A stretch of 64,000 nt of DNA. It comes from Serinus canaria (taxonomy: Eukaryota > Chordata > Aves > Passeriformes > Fringillidae). The stretch's first letter is position 1. Each line of letters starts with the position of its first letter. The position numbers and the translations under genes were made by a program. The notes beneath the pieces are model-generated. The model searched no databases. It was given only the letters and a program-made list of their open reading frames with translations, and was not told the origin of the DNA. Location: positions 6,587,501 to 6,651,500 of the forward strand of contig NC_066316.1 of assembly GCF_022539315.1 (NCBI RefSeq). Direction: 5' to 3'. Below, in pieces: positions 39,391-50,740 of this stretch.

Positions 39391-39430
39391 TCCGTGTTAC
39401 GCACCCGTGAACACGTGGCTTACACGATGG
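39391..39430. promoter_or_regulatory. Local CpG cluster with CACGTG E-box
   Basis: Five CpGs fall in about 34 bases (39393, 39400, 39406, 39414, 39425), in a region that otherwise has almost none. A palindromic CACGTG sits at 39412-39417, a binding core for bHLH-zip factors such as USF or MYC. There is no repeat signature. Function is inferred from motif and composition only. Confidence 0.2.
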
Positions 39431-42400
39431 GAAGCACTCAGCTGTGGGAAGGGTGCCCTTCAAAAATATAATTGACTTTCCTGGAGTGAGATGTAGGAAA
39501 ATCTGACACAGCTTCAGGCAAATCCTACTGGTGAGTGAATCACTTTCTTTCTCAGGGATGTACTTCTGGGGTTGGAGTCTCACCATATTTGAAAAAGGGT
39601 GGGGTCACTTCCCTAAAAATGTACCTGAACAATCCGGAGCAGTCAGAGGATGATTCTAGGAACGCAGATGGAAGTTGATCAGGGAAGATAGATATCCTCT
39701 AAGAGGTGCCACACAGAACACATTGATAGGGCCTTTGAGAAGAAATTGGCCAAGTACAAGGCAGAGTCAGAGGAGCAGTTTTATTTTCTACATTGTTATT
39801 GTCAGTATAAAAATTCAAAGGGTGATGTATTCATTTTCTCTCAAATTGATCATACAACATAGCTGGTCTCCCATAAGACTACTGAATTTTCTGACTTCAA
39901 TATTGCAGGTAGCAAATAGGGAGATTAAAAAAAGATAGGGAAGATGATACCCAGACTTATCAACAACAAAAAAAACCACCTTATTCAAAATAAATATACT
40001 GATGTATCTGTACACAGTTGCCAAAAGGCTAATGTTACACAGATTCATAAAATTGCATAAATACGCACTGCATGGAAAAGGGATGTGATATAAATCAATT
40101 CTTTTGTGAATTGCTTAGAGTCTGGCTCTTGTTTTCAGGTCACATCCAGCCAGTATTGTCAGGAAGGCCTGTGGTATTTGGGATTTGGATTTAGACTGTT
40201 ACCCATGTTTTAAGTTGGTTTATGACTGAAGTTCTAATTTTAAGGGGCAAACTTCATTGCAGTTAGGAAAGAAATAATTGTTCTGAAGTGCTTCAGTTTA
40301 CCAATCTTCTGATGATCACAAAAGCTCTCAATACCCCAGGCTGTTTCTTTTTCAGGGCTGATCTGCTGATGTTTTTCATAAGCACTTCTTCATCTTGTAT
40401 GTGTTCATAATGAGCTTCATCTGTACTGCACATAAACTGCACAGCCAGAGACAGTGGAGAAATGTGTCAGGATTTATTTTTGAAACTACTTTTCAGCTTT
40501 CATATGAGCAGTAAGCAATGATCAAAATGAAAGACAAAGCATAGCCCAGAGGAAGGGTCAGCATCTGTGCAAACTTGTATGCTAAGCACATGTGTGGCTG
40601 GGTTGAATCCTGTGCAGGAGTGTGTGTCATTTATCATGTGGTTTTACAGCACTTAGAACCCCTTCAAAAGCAGCCCCCACCAAAATGAGCCCCATATATC
40701 CCAATTTAAAATAGCATAAATATGTTTGGATGATGAACAAGTCAAAGTTGACATCAGATAAAAGGTTGTCAGGAGTCCTGACACAGCTATCTTAATGCCT
40801 AGGACTGAAACACACAACTAGTTCCTGGATCAAGGCAATCTAATCAAGAGTAATATTTCCCCTTTTGTGTTACAGCTCTACAATATACATTAACCCATGG
40901 CATCCTGTAATTTCATTTTTTCTGGAGGAGTTTAGCAACTTAATAACTAACCTGTGTTTTAGCCTCTGCCTTGTGTATTAATGTAGGTAAGCTGACAGCT
41001 TTAAGCAGAGAAAAATACATAAAATGTGTTAGGGAAACATTTTGGATAGATTCTGCTTTAGTTGAAGAGGATTTGGTAGCATGAAAGCATGACAAGAGAA
41101 AGTTCAGTGCTTTATTATCTAAAATTAGCCATCACTGTAAGTGCTAATTGAGTAGAAATATGTTTTCAAGAAGCTGCTAGATAGTGTATACTCATCTGAT
41201 GACTCCTCCTCTTTAACAGCTCTGCTTTTATCTGTAAAGGGTATTGCTGCAGCCCAGATCAAAGTCATGAGATATGCTGCTTTACAAATAATGCATCTAT
41301 TTTCTTTTCCTTCTAAAAGATATTCCAAATAAAGAGAGCTATTAGACCTTTCAAGACAATTTAAATAAGATGAGAGTTGGTGATGGTGTTGAGTTGCCAA
41401 AACCAAATGATGCAGTGTCGGCATTACAAGAACAAACTATTCCCCAAACAGTCTGTTGGGCTTTTATGCCCATCAGGCTGCACCATGTTCCATTCTCAAA
41501 TACAGCCTCTAATTCTCTGATAACTCCCCCAGACAGTGATAGAAGTATTTCAGGAAGATTCTGAGTGCTTCAGCAGCTCGGGTTAGGGAAGGATAAGGAG
41601 TCCCTGTTGTGCTGGAGCAGTTCAGGCAGCCTTGCCTCTGCTGCCTGCTGCCATTTTTGCAACATCTGTAAGTGCAGAGTGGCTGCAGGGGGTGACACGG
41701 CTCAGAGAAGTGTCAGTTTTACATCCAGACAGATGAAGTTTGGGTGGAAATGGATCATAATAAGATTAAATTCCAGTGAGCTTGCCTTTTGTGTCTCTTG
41801 CCATGTATGTACAAGCAGCAGGAGAAATTACCAGACATCAGCCTTCAAGGGTTTATCTCCCTCTGCCCCCCCCCCCTTTCTCTTCCTTGCATTGCCTTCA
41901 GTGGCAGCAGTCAGAAGGAAACTAAGCACCCAGATTGTTTTATTTACATAGGTTGACATAAAGGAAAATAAAACCTTTGCTGTTGCTGCTGCTGTGTTTG
42001 TGGAGACTCTGGATTTGCATTAAGACATCTCCTCTGGTTTAAAATACAGGACTGGAAGTGAAAAGATGAACAGTCTGCTTGAGCAGAACTGTGCTAACAT
42101 GGTAAATGTGATGGTGGTCCAGACAACAGTCATTTTAATTCTTTGCAGAGAGCACAAAGAAGCATATGGAATTTATAAACTTTGCTGAGGTAATAGAGCT
42201 CAAGTTTGTGATGGTACACTTTGGCAGTGCATGCTGATGAGATGCATAGCTGGACAGATGAGAAGAAGAGACAGATGACTGGAGGGATGAAGGAAGTGTT
42301 TGGCAGTGTGGCAAGGCATGTGGTTTTGTAGAGAGATGCATCAGTTTCATTTCCCAGCAGCAATGTGTTTAGAGGAGTGTTTCAATTACCTTATTACACA

Positions 42401-45400
42401 CAGTGTCTGAAACTGTCTGTAAAAATTAAGGAAAAAAATTCTGATTGCCTTTGTTTAATTTGTCTAAACCTGGAAGTTTAAATGTGACATCTGTTACTCT
42501 ACAAAGTTTCCCAACCTCTTTTTTGTATCCAGGGTTTGTTATTACAGGATTTCTGAAGAGATTTTACTTTGTCACTTGGGTGTTTTGCAAAGCAAAAGGC
42601 AGTGTGAAAACATGAGCTTTTCAAAAGAGTCTCTAAAGAAAATCAGATAGACTTCCAGCATAAAAAGAAGAAAGAAGGAGAAAATGATAGGCTAGGCTTA
42701 ATGTTCTGAAGGGTGTAATGCATGTTTGGCATTTGGTGTCTGTTTTTGCAGGATAGAAGGCAGGATGGGTTCAGGCAGGCAGACCTGGATGTAAAGACAA
42801 TCTGATCCTTCTTTAGGATTGCATTTTTTAATCCTAAATAGAAGTTTGATATCCTAGAATTTAGAGGTAAGCAAACATGCAAAGTAGAAAGGGGTAATAG
42901 TTTAAATTGAGATTTTTCATGTGTGTTGTCTGAAGCACATTGACTATAGCTCCCCTGCTGTTTTCTGCTGTTTGTGCAAGTCTTCACTCCTTCATTCCAG
43001 ATAATTAGTTCCTATTTTGCAACAATATCAGAAAGTGTTGGTTATGTTTGTGTATTGGAAATTTCTGGGTGAGTTGGACAGCTTTACAAAACATCCAATC
43101 CTGAATCTCTTGCTGAAGAGTATAAGAGATGAATTGAGAGGGAAGTCAAGAAATGTGGCACAAAGTAGTATATTTAAAAAGAAAATGTTATGCATAGCTC
43201 AGGTTTGGTTGCTTTCTGGAATTTTACAACATTCTGCAAATATAAGAGAACTCACATTTTTGCATAGTTTGCAGTTTGACATGCTTGGATTCTGATAGTT
43301 TCAAAAAGTAAAATATCCCACAAAACCAGTTGAAAGCAATTACTCAGATTGTAGCTGCAGAGGAATTGATTGTGCTGATGTGTCATAATGTGAGGGTACA
43401 TCCATATTTTTATTCCAGGAAACTATGTGATTGCTTTTTTCATCTCTTACTGTGGGAATGCTTTCTGGCTCTCCAGCACATCTAGATGTGATTGTATGAC
43501 TGTATATAACCATGTAAACCATAGTTATGATTATGTTTCTGTCCATAGAAGGAGAGATAAAAAGTTTTGCTACTTTTTTTTTTCATGAATGTTGATAGGA
43601 AGATTCTCTGTACTTAAAGATGGAAAATCCAAAGCCAGACTTGAATTTGGGACGGGCCATAGGAGTAAAGCAGAAAACCAGTTAAGAATTTCCATAATGC
43701 CACACATAGCAGAAAGGGATCTGCACTCCAGATAAAATAAATAAGTTATTTATTTATCCAGATATAATAAATAAGTCTATCCCAGCTGGTTGCACTGCCC
43801 CTCTTGCACACCTCCTTGTAAGCTGAGGAGTAACTTTCCTGTGATGTTATCCTGAGACTTCCCAGAAGATTGCATTTTAAAACCAGATTAGTTGTTATAT
43901 AGGAAGCTAAAAATAAAGGCAATCACTAGCCTTGTGCTCTTGCAAGAATGGGTAAACTAGTCCAGGATGGTCCCTGGGTAAGGTGTATTTAATACTGTGC
44001 TTACTTGTTATGCAAAATAGATGTAAATGTATGTAGATATAAATGCAGAATAATAGCTTTGACCCTCAGGCTGTTGGCAGGATGCCAGCATGGCCCTGGG
44101 TACCGCAGCACTTTCCATCTCTATATCCTGGCAATTTCCTGGGATTGTGTTATCATTTGATTTTTAATGGGAGTTTCAGCCACCTAACAGTCTGATCAGT
44201 TTCCCTTTTACCACCAGCTTTGCTCGTGCAGAAGTAAACAAATGCATTTATCACCCCTGGGATCAGTGAGTGCTAATAAAGTTGCTGTTGCTTGCATTTT
44301 GGGTTTGCTTTCATGGCAGACACGTTGTAAATGGGAGAGTTGTGTTGTACTTGTGCCACAGTGCAGCAGGAGAGGGAGAGATCCAAGGTGAGAGCATTCA
44401 TGGTGTTGGATCTGGGCAATCCCTGCCTCCCCAGGGTGGATCAGCCCTGGGATGGGTTTCTCACCAGCCTCCTGAGCCCCTACAGCTCCCCAAAAACCAA
44501 CCACGTTGGTGGCACTTCAGGACTGATGTTTTGGAGGTGTCTTTGTTTGGGTTTAGTTCCAGTAACTTGGTGTTTACAAAGAGGGGAAATATGTCTTTAT
44601 AACAAACTGTAGAAATGCTGTAGGGTTTTTGTTTACTTTCTTACAAAGCTGGCTACAGGGTGTCAGAGCTGGTTTTTGGAAGGGATACTGCTTGTCTTGT
44701 TAGGTGTGAAAATCCTGTAATTACATCACTGATGTCTGATCTAAGTAGATCCATGTAGATTCCCTCTGGGAATCAATAATAATACATTCCCTTCTGTAAA
44801 AGTCACTCTGGCACCTCAGGACATTATCATCCACCTTTGTATTTTAAGCTATTCTAGTTTCCTGCCTCACCTATGCCTGTTGGACTAATTTTTTTTGCTG
44901 TTCCTGGCAGATATTTCCAGTGGACATTTTCTCTTAAAAGTTTTTAAAACAATATATACAGATGTGATTAATTGCTGAAGACTAACAGACCTATGTCAGC
45001 AGCACTGGCTGTGTGACCCCAGAATTTCTTGCAAGGTGATACATGTCTTGTAGTACAGTGTTTTAAAATATAAAAGTAATTTCAACATTAATGTGTGATG
45101 CTTGGTTTAGAGAACAAAATGTTATTGTTTAATTTGCCCACGGAAACAATTTCAAGTCTAGCTCCCATTCATGTAATCAAATTCACAAAATAAATAGAAA
45201 GAGGATAAAAAAATGTTGCCTCTCCCTGCACTCCAGCCAGGAATTTTGATTCCTTTTGAATTACTAAGTCCACTTGTCTATTTTCATTTTGTCATTTCCT
45301 ATGACAGTAATACTGTAGGACTGACAACACTTTCTGAGCACTCTCAGTTCTGTGTATTGAATCATTCCTCTTGCATTTTCATTTTCCTGTTCTTACCAGT

Positions 45401-45736
45401 GAATTTGCTGTTCCTTAGCTTAATACAGACTTTGGAAATATGTGCAGACCTGTTGTGATATATGTCAGAGCACACTGCTCTTCAGGAACATGTAGACACA
45501 GTGAGTTTGTGAAGCAGAAAGGTCATGCTGCCTTCACACGTGCATTAAAACAATGAACTTGGTATCAAGTCACCCAGAAAATGCTTAGATAAATTTGCAT
45601 GAAATAGTTGTGATAACAAAAAACTAAAGAGCTGTTGCATTCCCTGATCATTTTTATCACCAAAGAAAACTTCAGAGTTGCCATCCTTTGATGTTGTCCT
45701 TGGTTCCTGACCGTCACCTGCTTTCAACACAGTCCA

Positions 45737-45862
45737 CAGAATGGTTTGGTTTAGAAAGAACCCTAAAGATCTTCTAGTTTCACCCCCTACACTTGGTCAG
45801 GAATTCCAGTAGAGCAGGCTTTTCCAAATCCCATCCAACCTGGCCTTGAACACTTCTGAACT
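45737..45862 (-). mobile_element. CR1 LINE 3' end
   Basis: The plus strand reads 'CAGAATGGTTTGGTTTAGAA', then 'AACCCTAAAGATCTTCTAG', then 'CCCATCCAACCTGGCCTTG', then 'AACACTTCTGAACTG'. This is the complement of a CR1 3' end. It has lost some internal bases relative to the copy at 11639-11890. Similarity may continue weakly to about 45990. Confidence 0.85.
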
Positions 45863-46633
45863 GCTTTAAGGGTGAAATATCGACCTGATGATGATGCAGC
45901 TGTGCCTCTTCCCAGAGGGCTGTCTCTTCTGTAGCCCTCCCCATGGATTTAGGATTTCTAGAGCAGGAATAATACAGCACTGGCTTTTCTTGAATGGTTT
46001 GTCAACCCACAGTTTGGCTTCTGTTAATCCTTGTCATGACTGTGGCAGGTATTTAGGGCACTGAGGTGTCTCTTTGCAAAACAAATTCTTGTGCCTACAC
46101 TTGCTCTTGGATTGTGTTGGTTTTTTGTGTCTGTCAGCTGTAGATTTTCTTGTTAGCCTTGAAGGTCACTTTCTAAATAAGCAGCAGCTGCCTTGTTTAC
46201 TGAATGGAAAAGTCTGTCAATAGAAATGGGGTATGGAAAATGAGAAACCAGTCCAAAAAAAGAGTGGAAAGTGTAACTCGAGTAGCTTCGAGCTAAAGAT
46301 TTTGTGGCTTCTCACAAAGGCAGACAACAGGATCTCTTAGATTTTGAGCCTCCTGTTGGGCTCATTATATTTTCCTAAATGTTTTCCAGATAATAATCCA
46401 GAGTGAAATTGAAACCAGTATTGCTGTCAGGCTTTTAGAGCTCTGATGCTTAGAATGACATCATAGAAGCATTACATTTTGGAGACAAATGGCACACAGA
46501 ACAAAGATGCTGCACTGGAAGGGTTTTCCATTTTCTTTGGTTTAAAAGGGTGTTTGATGTTTTTACTGACTTGGACTTTGATTGCAGAGTCCTGTAGTGT
46601 TTTGTGGGTATGAAATCCTCTGTAGTGCTAAAT
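45863..46633. other. Spacer between two CR1 fragments
   Basis: I see nothing recognisable here apart from possible weak CR1 continuation in the first 130 bases. Confidence 0.5.
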
Positions 46634-46700
46634 TATCACAGAATCGTAGAATGGCTTGGGTTGGAAGGGACCTTAAAGGTCATCTAGTTTCAATCCCCCA
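46634..46700 (-). mobile_element. CR1 LINE, extreme 3' end
   Basis: The plus strand carries 'TATCACAGAATCGTAGAATG' followed by 'GGAAGGGACCTTAAAGG' and 'TCATCTAGTTTCAATCCCCC'. This is an excellent match to the terminal 65 bases of avian CR1, complement strand. It is the best-preserved CR1 terminus in the window but extremely short, so it is a severely 5'-truncated insertion. Confidence 0.92.
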
Positions 46701-49700
46701 ATGTACTTTGAAATAAAGAATTTTAGTGGTTTTTTGATAAATAACTTAAATTTCCAGTCTTGCTTCTTTAAGATTAAGAAAATACTGAATTTTCTTACAG
46801 AATGTAGGCATTTAGTTTTAAATTGACATTTAAGGAAAAAGAGGATTGTCTTGGGGGCAGTTGCTTCCTTTTGAGTGAAAAGACTTAAGGAGGTAAGTAT
46901 TTAATAAGTGAAAGTGCTATCTTTTTGTTATCACTTGTCTTGGGAGAAACACTGAGCTGGATCAATGACTATAATGGCAAAGGGATTATTTAGTTTCAAA
47001 AAATGAAGACTCAGTTGTGTTGCCCAGCCAAGGCATCATTGGAGCTCAGTTCTAAAACTATTACAAAACTCCTGTGCTGCTTTTTCTGTAGTGCATGATA
47101 TCATTCATTTGAGATGGCATTCATGTAGCCACCTGGTTGGTGGAATTGGACAGATGGGGAATTTTTGCCTTTTCTCTTGGACTTGGTTTCATCAAGACTT
47201 CCAGGCACATCTAACTTCAGTGATCCCACTGCATGCTCTTGAACCCTGGGCTTTCCAAAAACTTGCTTCCACAGAGAATTTTCTCTCCTCCCTCCAGATA
47301 GTGCCTTCCATCACCTCTACTCCAAGGAGGATAGCATGTGCATTTCCTGACTCTGGACTCTGGCATGAAGGAACACTTAAGCTGGCAGTGTTTCTTTTCT
47401 TTTTTCCTATTGATATTCATTCATCTCACCCTCTCTTTTTTTTCTTCTTTTGGACTTCACATCAGGGGAGTTGCAAAAGGGGAGGAGGGAATGGAGAAAA
47501 CCTCTTATTTGTACATTGTGAGGGCCAAATGGTTTTATAAAAAAGGAATAAAATTGTTAGTTCCCTGCAGTAGTGTCTTTGTGATAACAGGGTTTTTCTG
47601 GAATACTTGGATTTTAATGACATCAGTTGGGAGATGCACATAGAGGTCAGTATGTTTGCTTGATTGATGACTTTTGATAAAGGTCTGCCTTGGCTTTTAG
47701 CTGCAGGGTTCACTTTTTAACATGTGCAAGAATGAAACTTTTGGTGTTTACAGAGCTCATCCATTCCTCCTCCTATTTTGTGCTGCAGTGTTTGGGCAGA
47801 AATGTCACATTTGGTCTTGGAGGACTGTGGACAGGGTGAGAAACCTGAGGGTTAAAATGAGATGGTGAAACCTGGCTTTTTTTTTTTTTTTCTAGATGTA
47901 AATAATTCATCTCTGCAGTTAGTGTAATTTGTTTTGATTTTGCTATTCCTTGTTGCTTATCTGAATTTTTTTACCCCCACGTTCATATGTATTTTAAAGA
48001 ATTTCAACATTCTTTGTACCCTCTCAACCACAATCTCCTTTATTTTGTTTTAAATTAATTCATTTTATAAAAATAGATATAGTAAATATATCCTGGTGAA
48101 CTGCTGGCAAGCTGCTAATTTGTCTCCCAGATTTACACATCAGACCTCCTCACAAATAGAAACAGTAACCTTCTGGATTTGTTCAGTTGCCATACAGAAA
48201 TTTATGTTTAATTGTTCACTTCAGGATCACTGAAACAAAAATGCAATCTCATCAGTGTACACTCGAGGCTTAAGAGCTCCTTGCTGTTACATCTGTGGAA
48301 CTTAGGAAGTTTAAAATAGGCTTTGCAGATGTTGGGAGTAATGGAGTATGTTTATTTTTTATTCATTTCCATCGTATGTCATACTCTGTATATGAATAGT
48401 CACTCACATTGGAGTGTCTTCCATAAGGATTTCCTGGGCTTCCAGTGGGTCTTGTATATAAATATTTAGCTTTTATTTCTTAAATTTGGGCTAGGCAATA
48501 TTTCACAAGGGTCTCTTATGTAAGCATGAAAAAGAAATTTGTTTGTTTGATAGGTACCAAATCCTTGAATTATTGGTGGTTATGCCAAGATGGATGGCTT
48601 GCAGTAGCACCATAATCCTTCTAAAATAAGGTGGTGGTTTTTTTAAAATACATATTGGAACAGCCAGAAGTTAATACCAAAGTTCAGTCCTTGCCATTTG
48701 GCCTGATGTGATTAATTTAATGTTCAGTGTGCTGTGGTTTACACAGGTAGTGATATCAACAAAGAAAGAAATGTTCTCTGTAATCTGGGAAGTTACTGCT
48801 TTTCCTGAAAAGATGCTCAACAGAAAATTAGCGTGGCATCAATTTTGCTGGGCAACATGTCTTTTGTAATGCTTTGAATTTAGCTTCAACCTGGATCCTA
48901 ATGTGCATATTAATTATTATTCATTTTATTAAGACGGTTAAGACAATGTTATGCCTGTTACATACAGGAGAAATTGGTGCAGCTTTCTTTACTGCCTGAA
49001 TGAGCTTTGACTGCTGCAGTAACACATCCTTCTCTCACCTGAGTTACCACTTTTCCACCCCTCTGTTTTGCATAAATATTTGCTGTGTTAAATAATAAAA
49101 GTGAGATCAAATTCAGCCACAGACCTGGTCTCCAGACATCTTCTAGGTCAGCCCAGTGTTTTTTTGCAGACACAACAGAAATATTTGAGCTTCAGAAGCA
49201 CATTCCAGACTAAGAGCAGGAATTCCTATCCCTCATTTAAATCTTCTTTAATAAAAGATTAGGGAATAAGTAGCATGTCCTCTATTTTTCATCCATCTTG
49301 AAAGAGGAGAAAGTGAAGCTGAAGCTGGTCCTGAATATTATTGTCTTGTTCCCTGTTTCTGGGGGAGAGCTTCATTGCTTTAGGAAGGAGTAAAATGTCA
49401 AATAAGCATTTGCTGTAGGTAAAATGAAGTTTTCTGTACTGATTTTACTAGCAACTGCAGTTTGGGAAACAAATGTTTATATCTTAGCCAGCTGGAACTG
49501 CATTGGACTGTAACTTATCATTCATGCTGGATTTTTGGTGTCCATGTGTTCACAACCAAAAATCTTGTAAAATGAGATCCAGCACTTGCATTTATGTGTG
49601 TAGTAGATGATATTTAAAAGATAAGCTGTTACACATCTGCTTATTTTAGTGTTCAGTCAGACTTAGCATATAAATGGTCATCCTCAATGCCAAATTTTAA

Positions 49701-50070
49701 TCATCAGTTAGAATATTAGACTCATTCCAAACTATAAATTTTTGATTACATGATATTATAGGTATTCAATATACAAACAAAGAAATGTTTGGGTTTGACT
49801 TGCCTCCATATGCAGTGCTTTATTCATACATCCTGAAATTAAAATTTGGAGGCTTTTGATTTTCTAAGTAACATGCTGCTAACACTTAATATTTAAAATA
49901 GGTGCAGAATGCAAGTAATTGTTTTATTGCCATTGCCATATGTCTCTCTGTAATTGTTTTGGCTTGTGCCCTGGGTGAGTTAGGAGGTGGCAACCATGAC
50001 TTTAAATATTCTCACCCCCTTTTTCTATCCTTTTTTTTTTTTCCTTATTAGTTGCAAAGAAAATGAGATT
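46701..50070. other. Unique AT-rich non-coding DNA
   Basis: No gene or transposon was recognised. There are T runs at 47877-47891 and 50031-50042. The 149-codon frame at 47091-47540 is T/C-rich and matches nothing I know. Confidence 0.5.
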
Positions 50071-50130
50071 TCTAAAAATTTTAAGACAGTAGGGTTCATA
50101 TTTGTACCCTACTGTCTTCCAGTTTTTTAG
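50071..50130. other. Perfect-core DNA hairpin, miRNA-precursor-like size
   Basis: AAGACAGTAGGGT (50083-50095) and its exact complement ACCCTACTGTCTT (50106-50118) flank a 10-base loop. Beyond a small internal loop the stem resumes with CTAAAAA (50072-50078) against TTTTTTAG near 50122-50129. The whole fold is about 60 bases. It could be a pre-miRNA-like hairpin, a remnant of a small inverted-repeat element, or chance. I do not recognise the stem as a known miRNA. Confidence 0.4.
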
Positions 50131-50640
50131 ATTTTAATGTGACCTGATGAGAGAAACAATATAAAATTTAAGTTTTATTTTCTCTGGTATGTAAGACATC
50201 CTTAGAGAAATTAGTGAGTGACAGGTAAACTTTTTTACTCTGAAGCCCAAAGAACAGCTATGAAACAGCTATGATACATCTTCAGCCAGGAACCTAAAAG
50301 TAGAGAAGGATTACTCAGAGGTTTACTATATGAAAAAAATCCTTACTTGAAAGGAGGAAGCCAGTTCCTAGGACTTAACAGGAGAGGGATGATATAATCT
50401 ACATGGTATGGAAAAAAAATGAAGAATAATTGCCATCACCTTTGGAAAGGAAAGGTGTTTAGTTATCTCTGGAATATTGCTCTCAGTAGTTCTGTCCTGC
50501 AGTATTCTGCCATGCACAGGCTCCCCAGAGGAAGTCAAGGAGCTGGTCTCAGCTTTAAAGAAGTAGGTAGTGCTGCAGCTTTCTTGTAATCTATCAGAAA
50601 ATTCCCTTTAAAATTTGTTATTTATCAGAAGCATTTCAGC

Positions 50641-50740
50641 TGGAGGAGGTTTGGGTTTTGTAGGAGCTGGAGGAGGTTTGGGTTTTGCTTTGGGTTTTGT
50701 AGGAGCTGGGGGAGGTTTGGGTTTTGCTTTGGGTTTTGTT
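50641..50740. repeat. 39-bp minisatellite, about 2.5 copies
   Basis: Three tandem copies occur at 50641-50667 (27 bases), 50668-50706 (39 bases) and 50707-50739 (33 bases). Each starts with TGG(A/G)GGAGGTTTGGGTTTTG. The first copy lacks a 12-base 'CTTTGGGTTTTG' sub-repeat that the others have, so the array also shows nested duplication. The plus strand is G/T-rich. Confidence 0.9.

Larger units (their letters stand above)
33641..45736. other. Long unique non-coding block
   Basis: About 12 kb without a recognisable gene or clear transposon. It holds a 21-base A run (34152-34172) and a T/C-rich interval at about 35200-35700. The T/C skew explains the 174-, 124- and 98-codon plus-strand frames there. 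A GC-richer patch lies at 37620-37860, a CpG cluster at 39391-39430, and an 11-base C run at 41866-41876. Fragments such as 36265-36285 faintly recall a CR1 end but are too short to call. Confidence 0.5.

Noticed and set aside
43733..43760. AT-rich near-palindrome of AAATAAATAA and TTATTTATTT
   Set aside because: Low-complexity AAAT repeats make such palindromes by chance.
50641..50740. G-quadruplex potential of the minisatellite
   Set aside because: G runs of three are separated by loops of around 11 bases, too long for a confident call.
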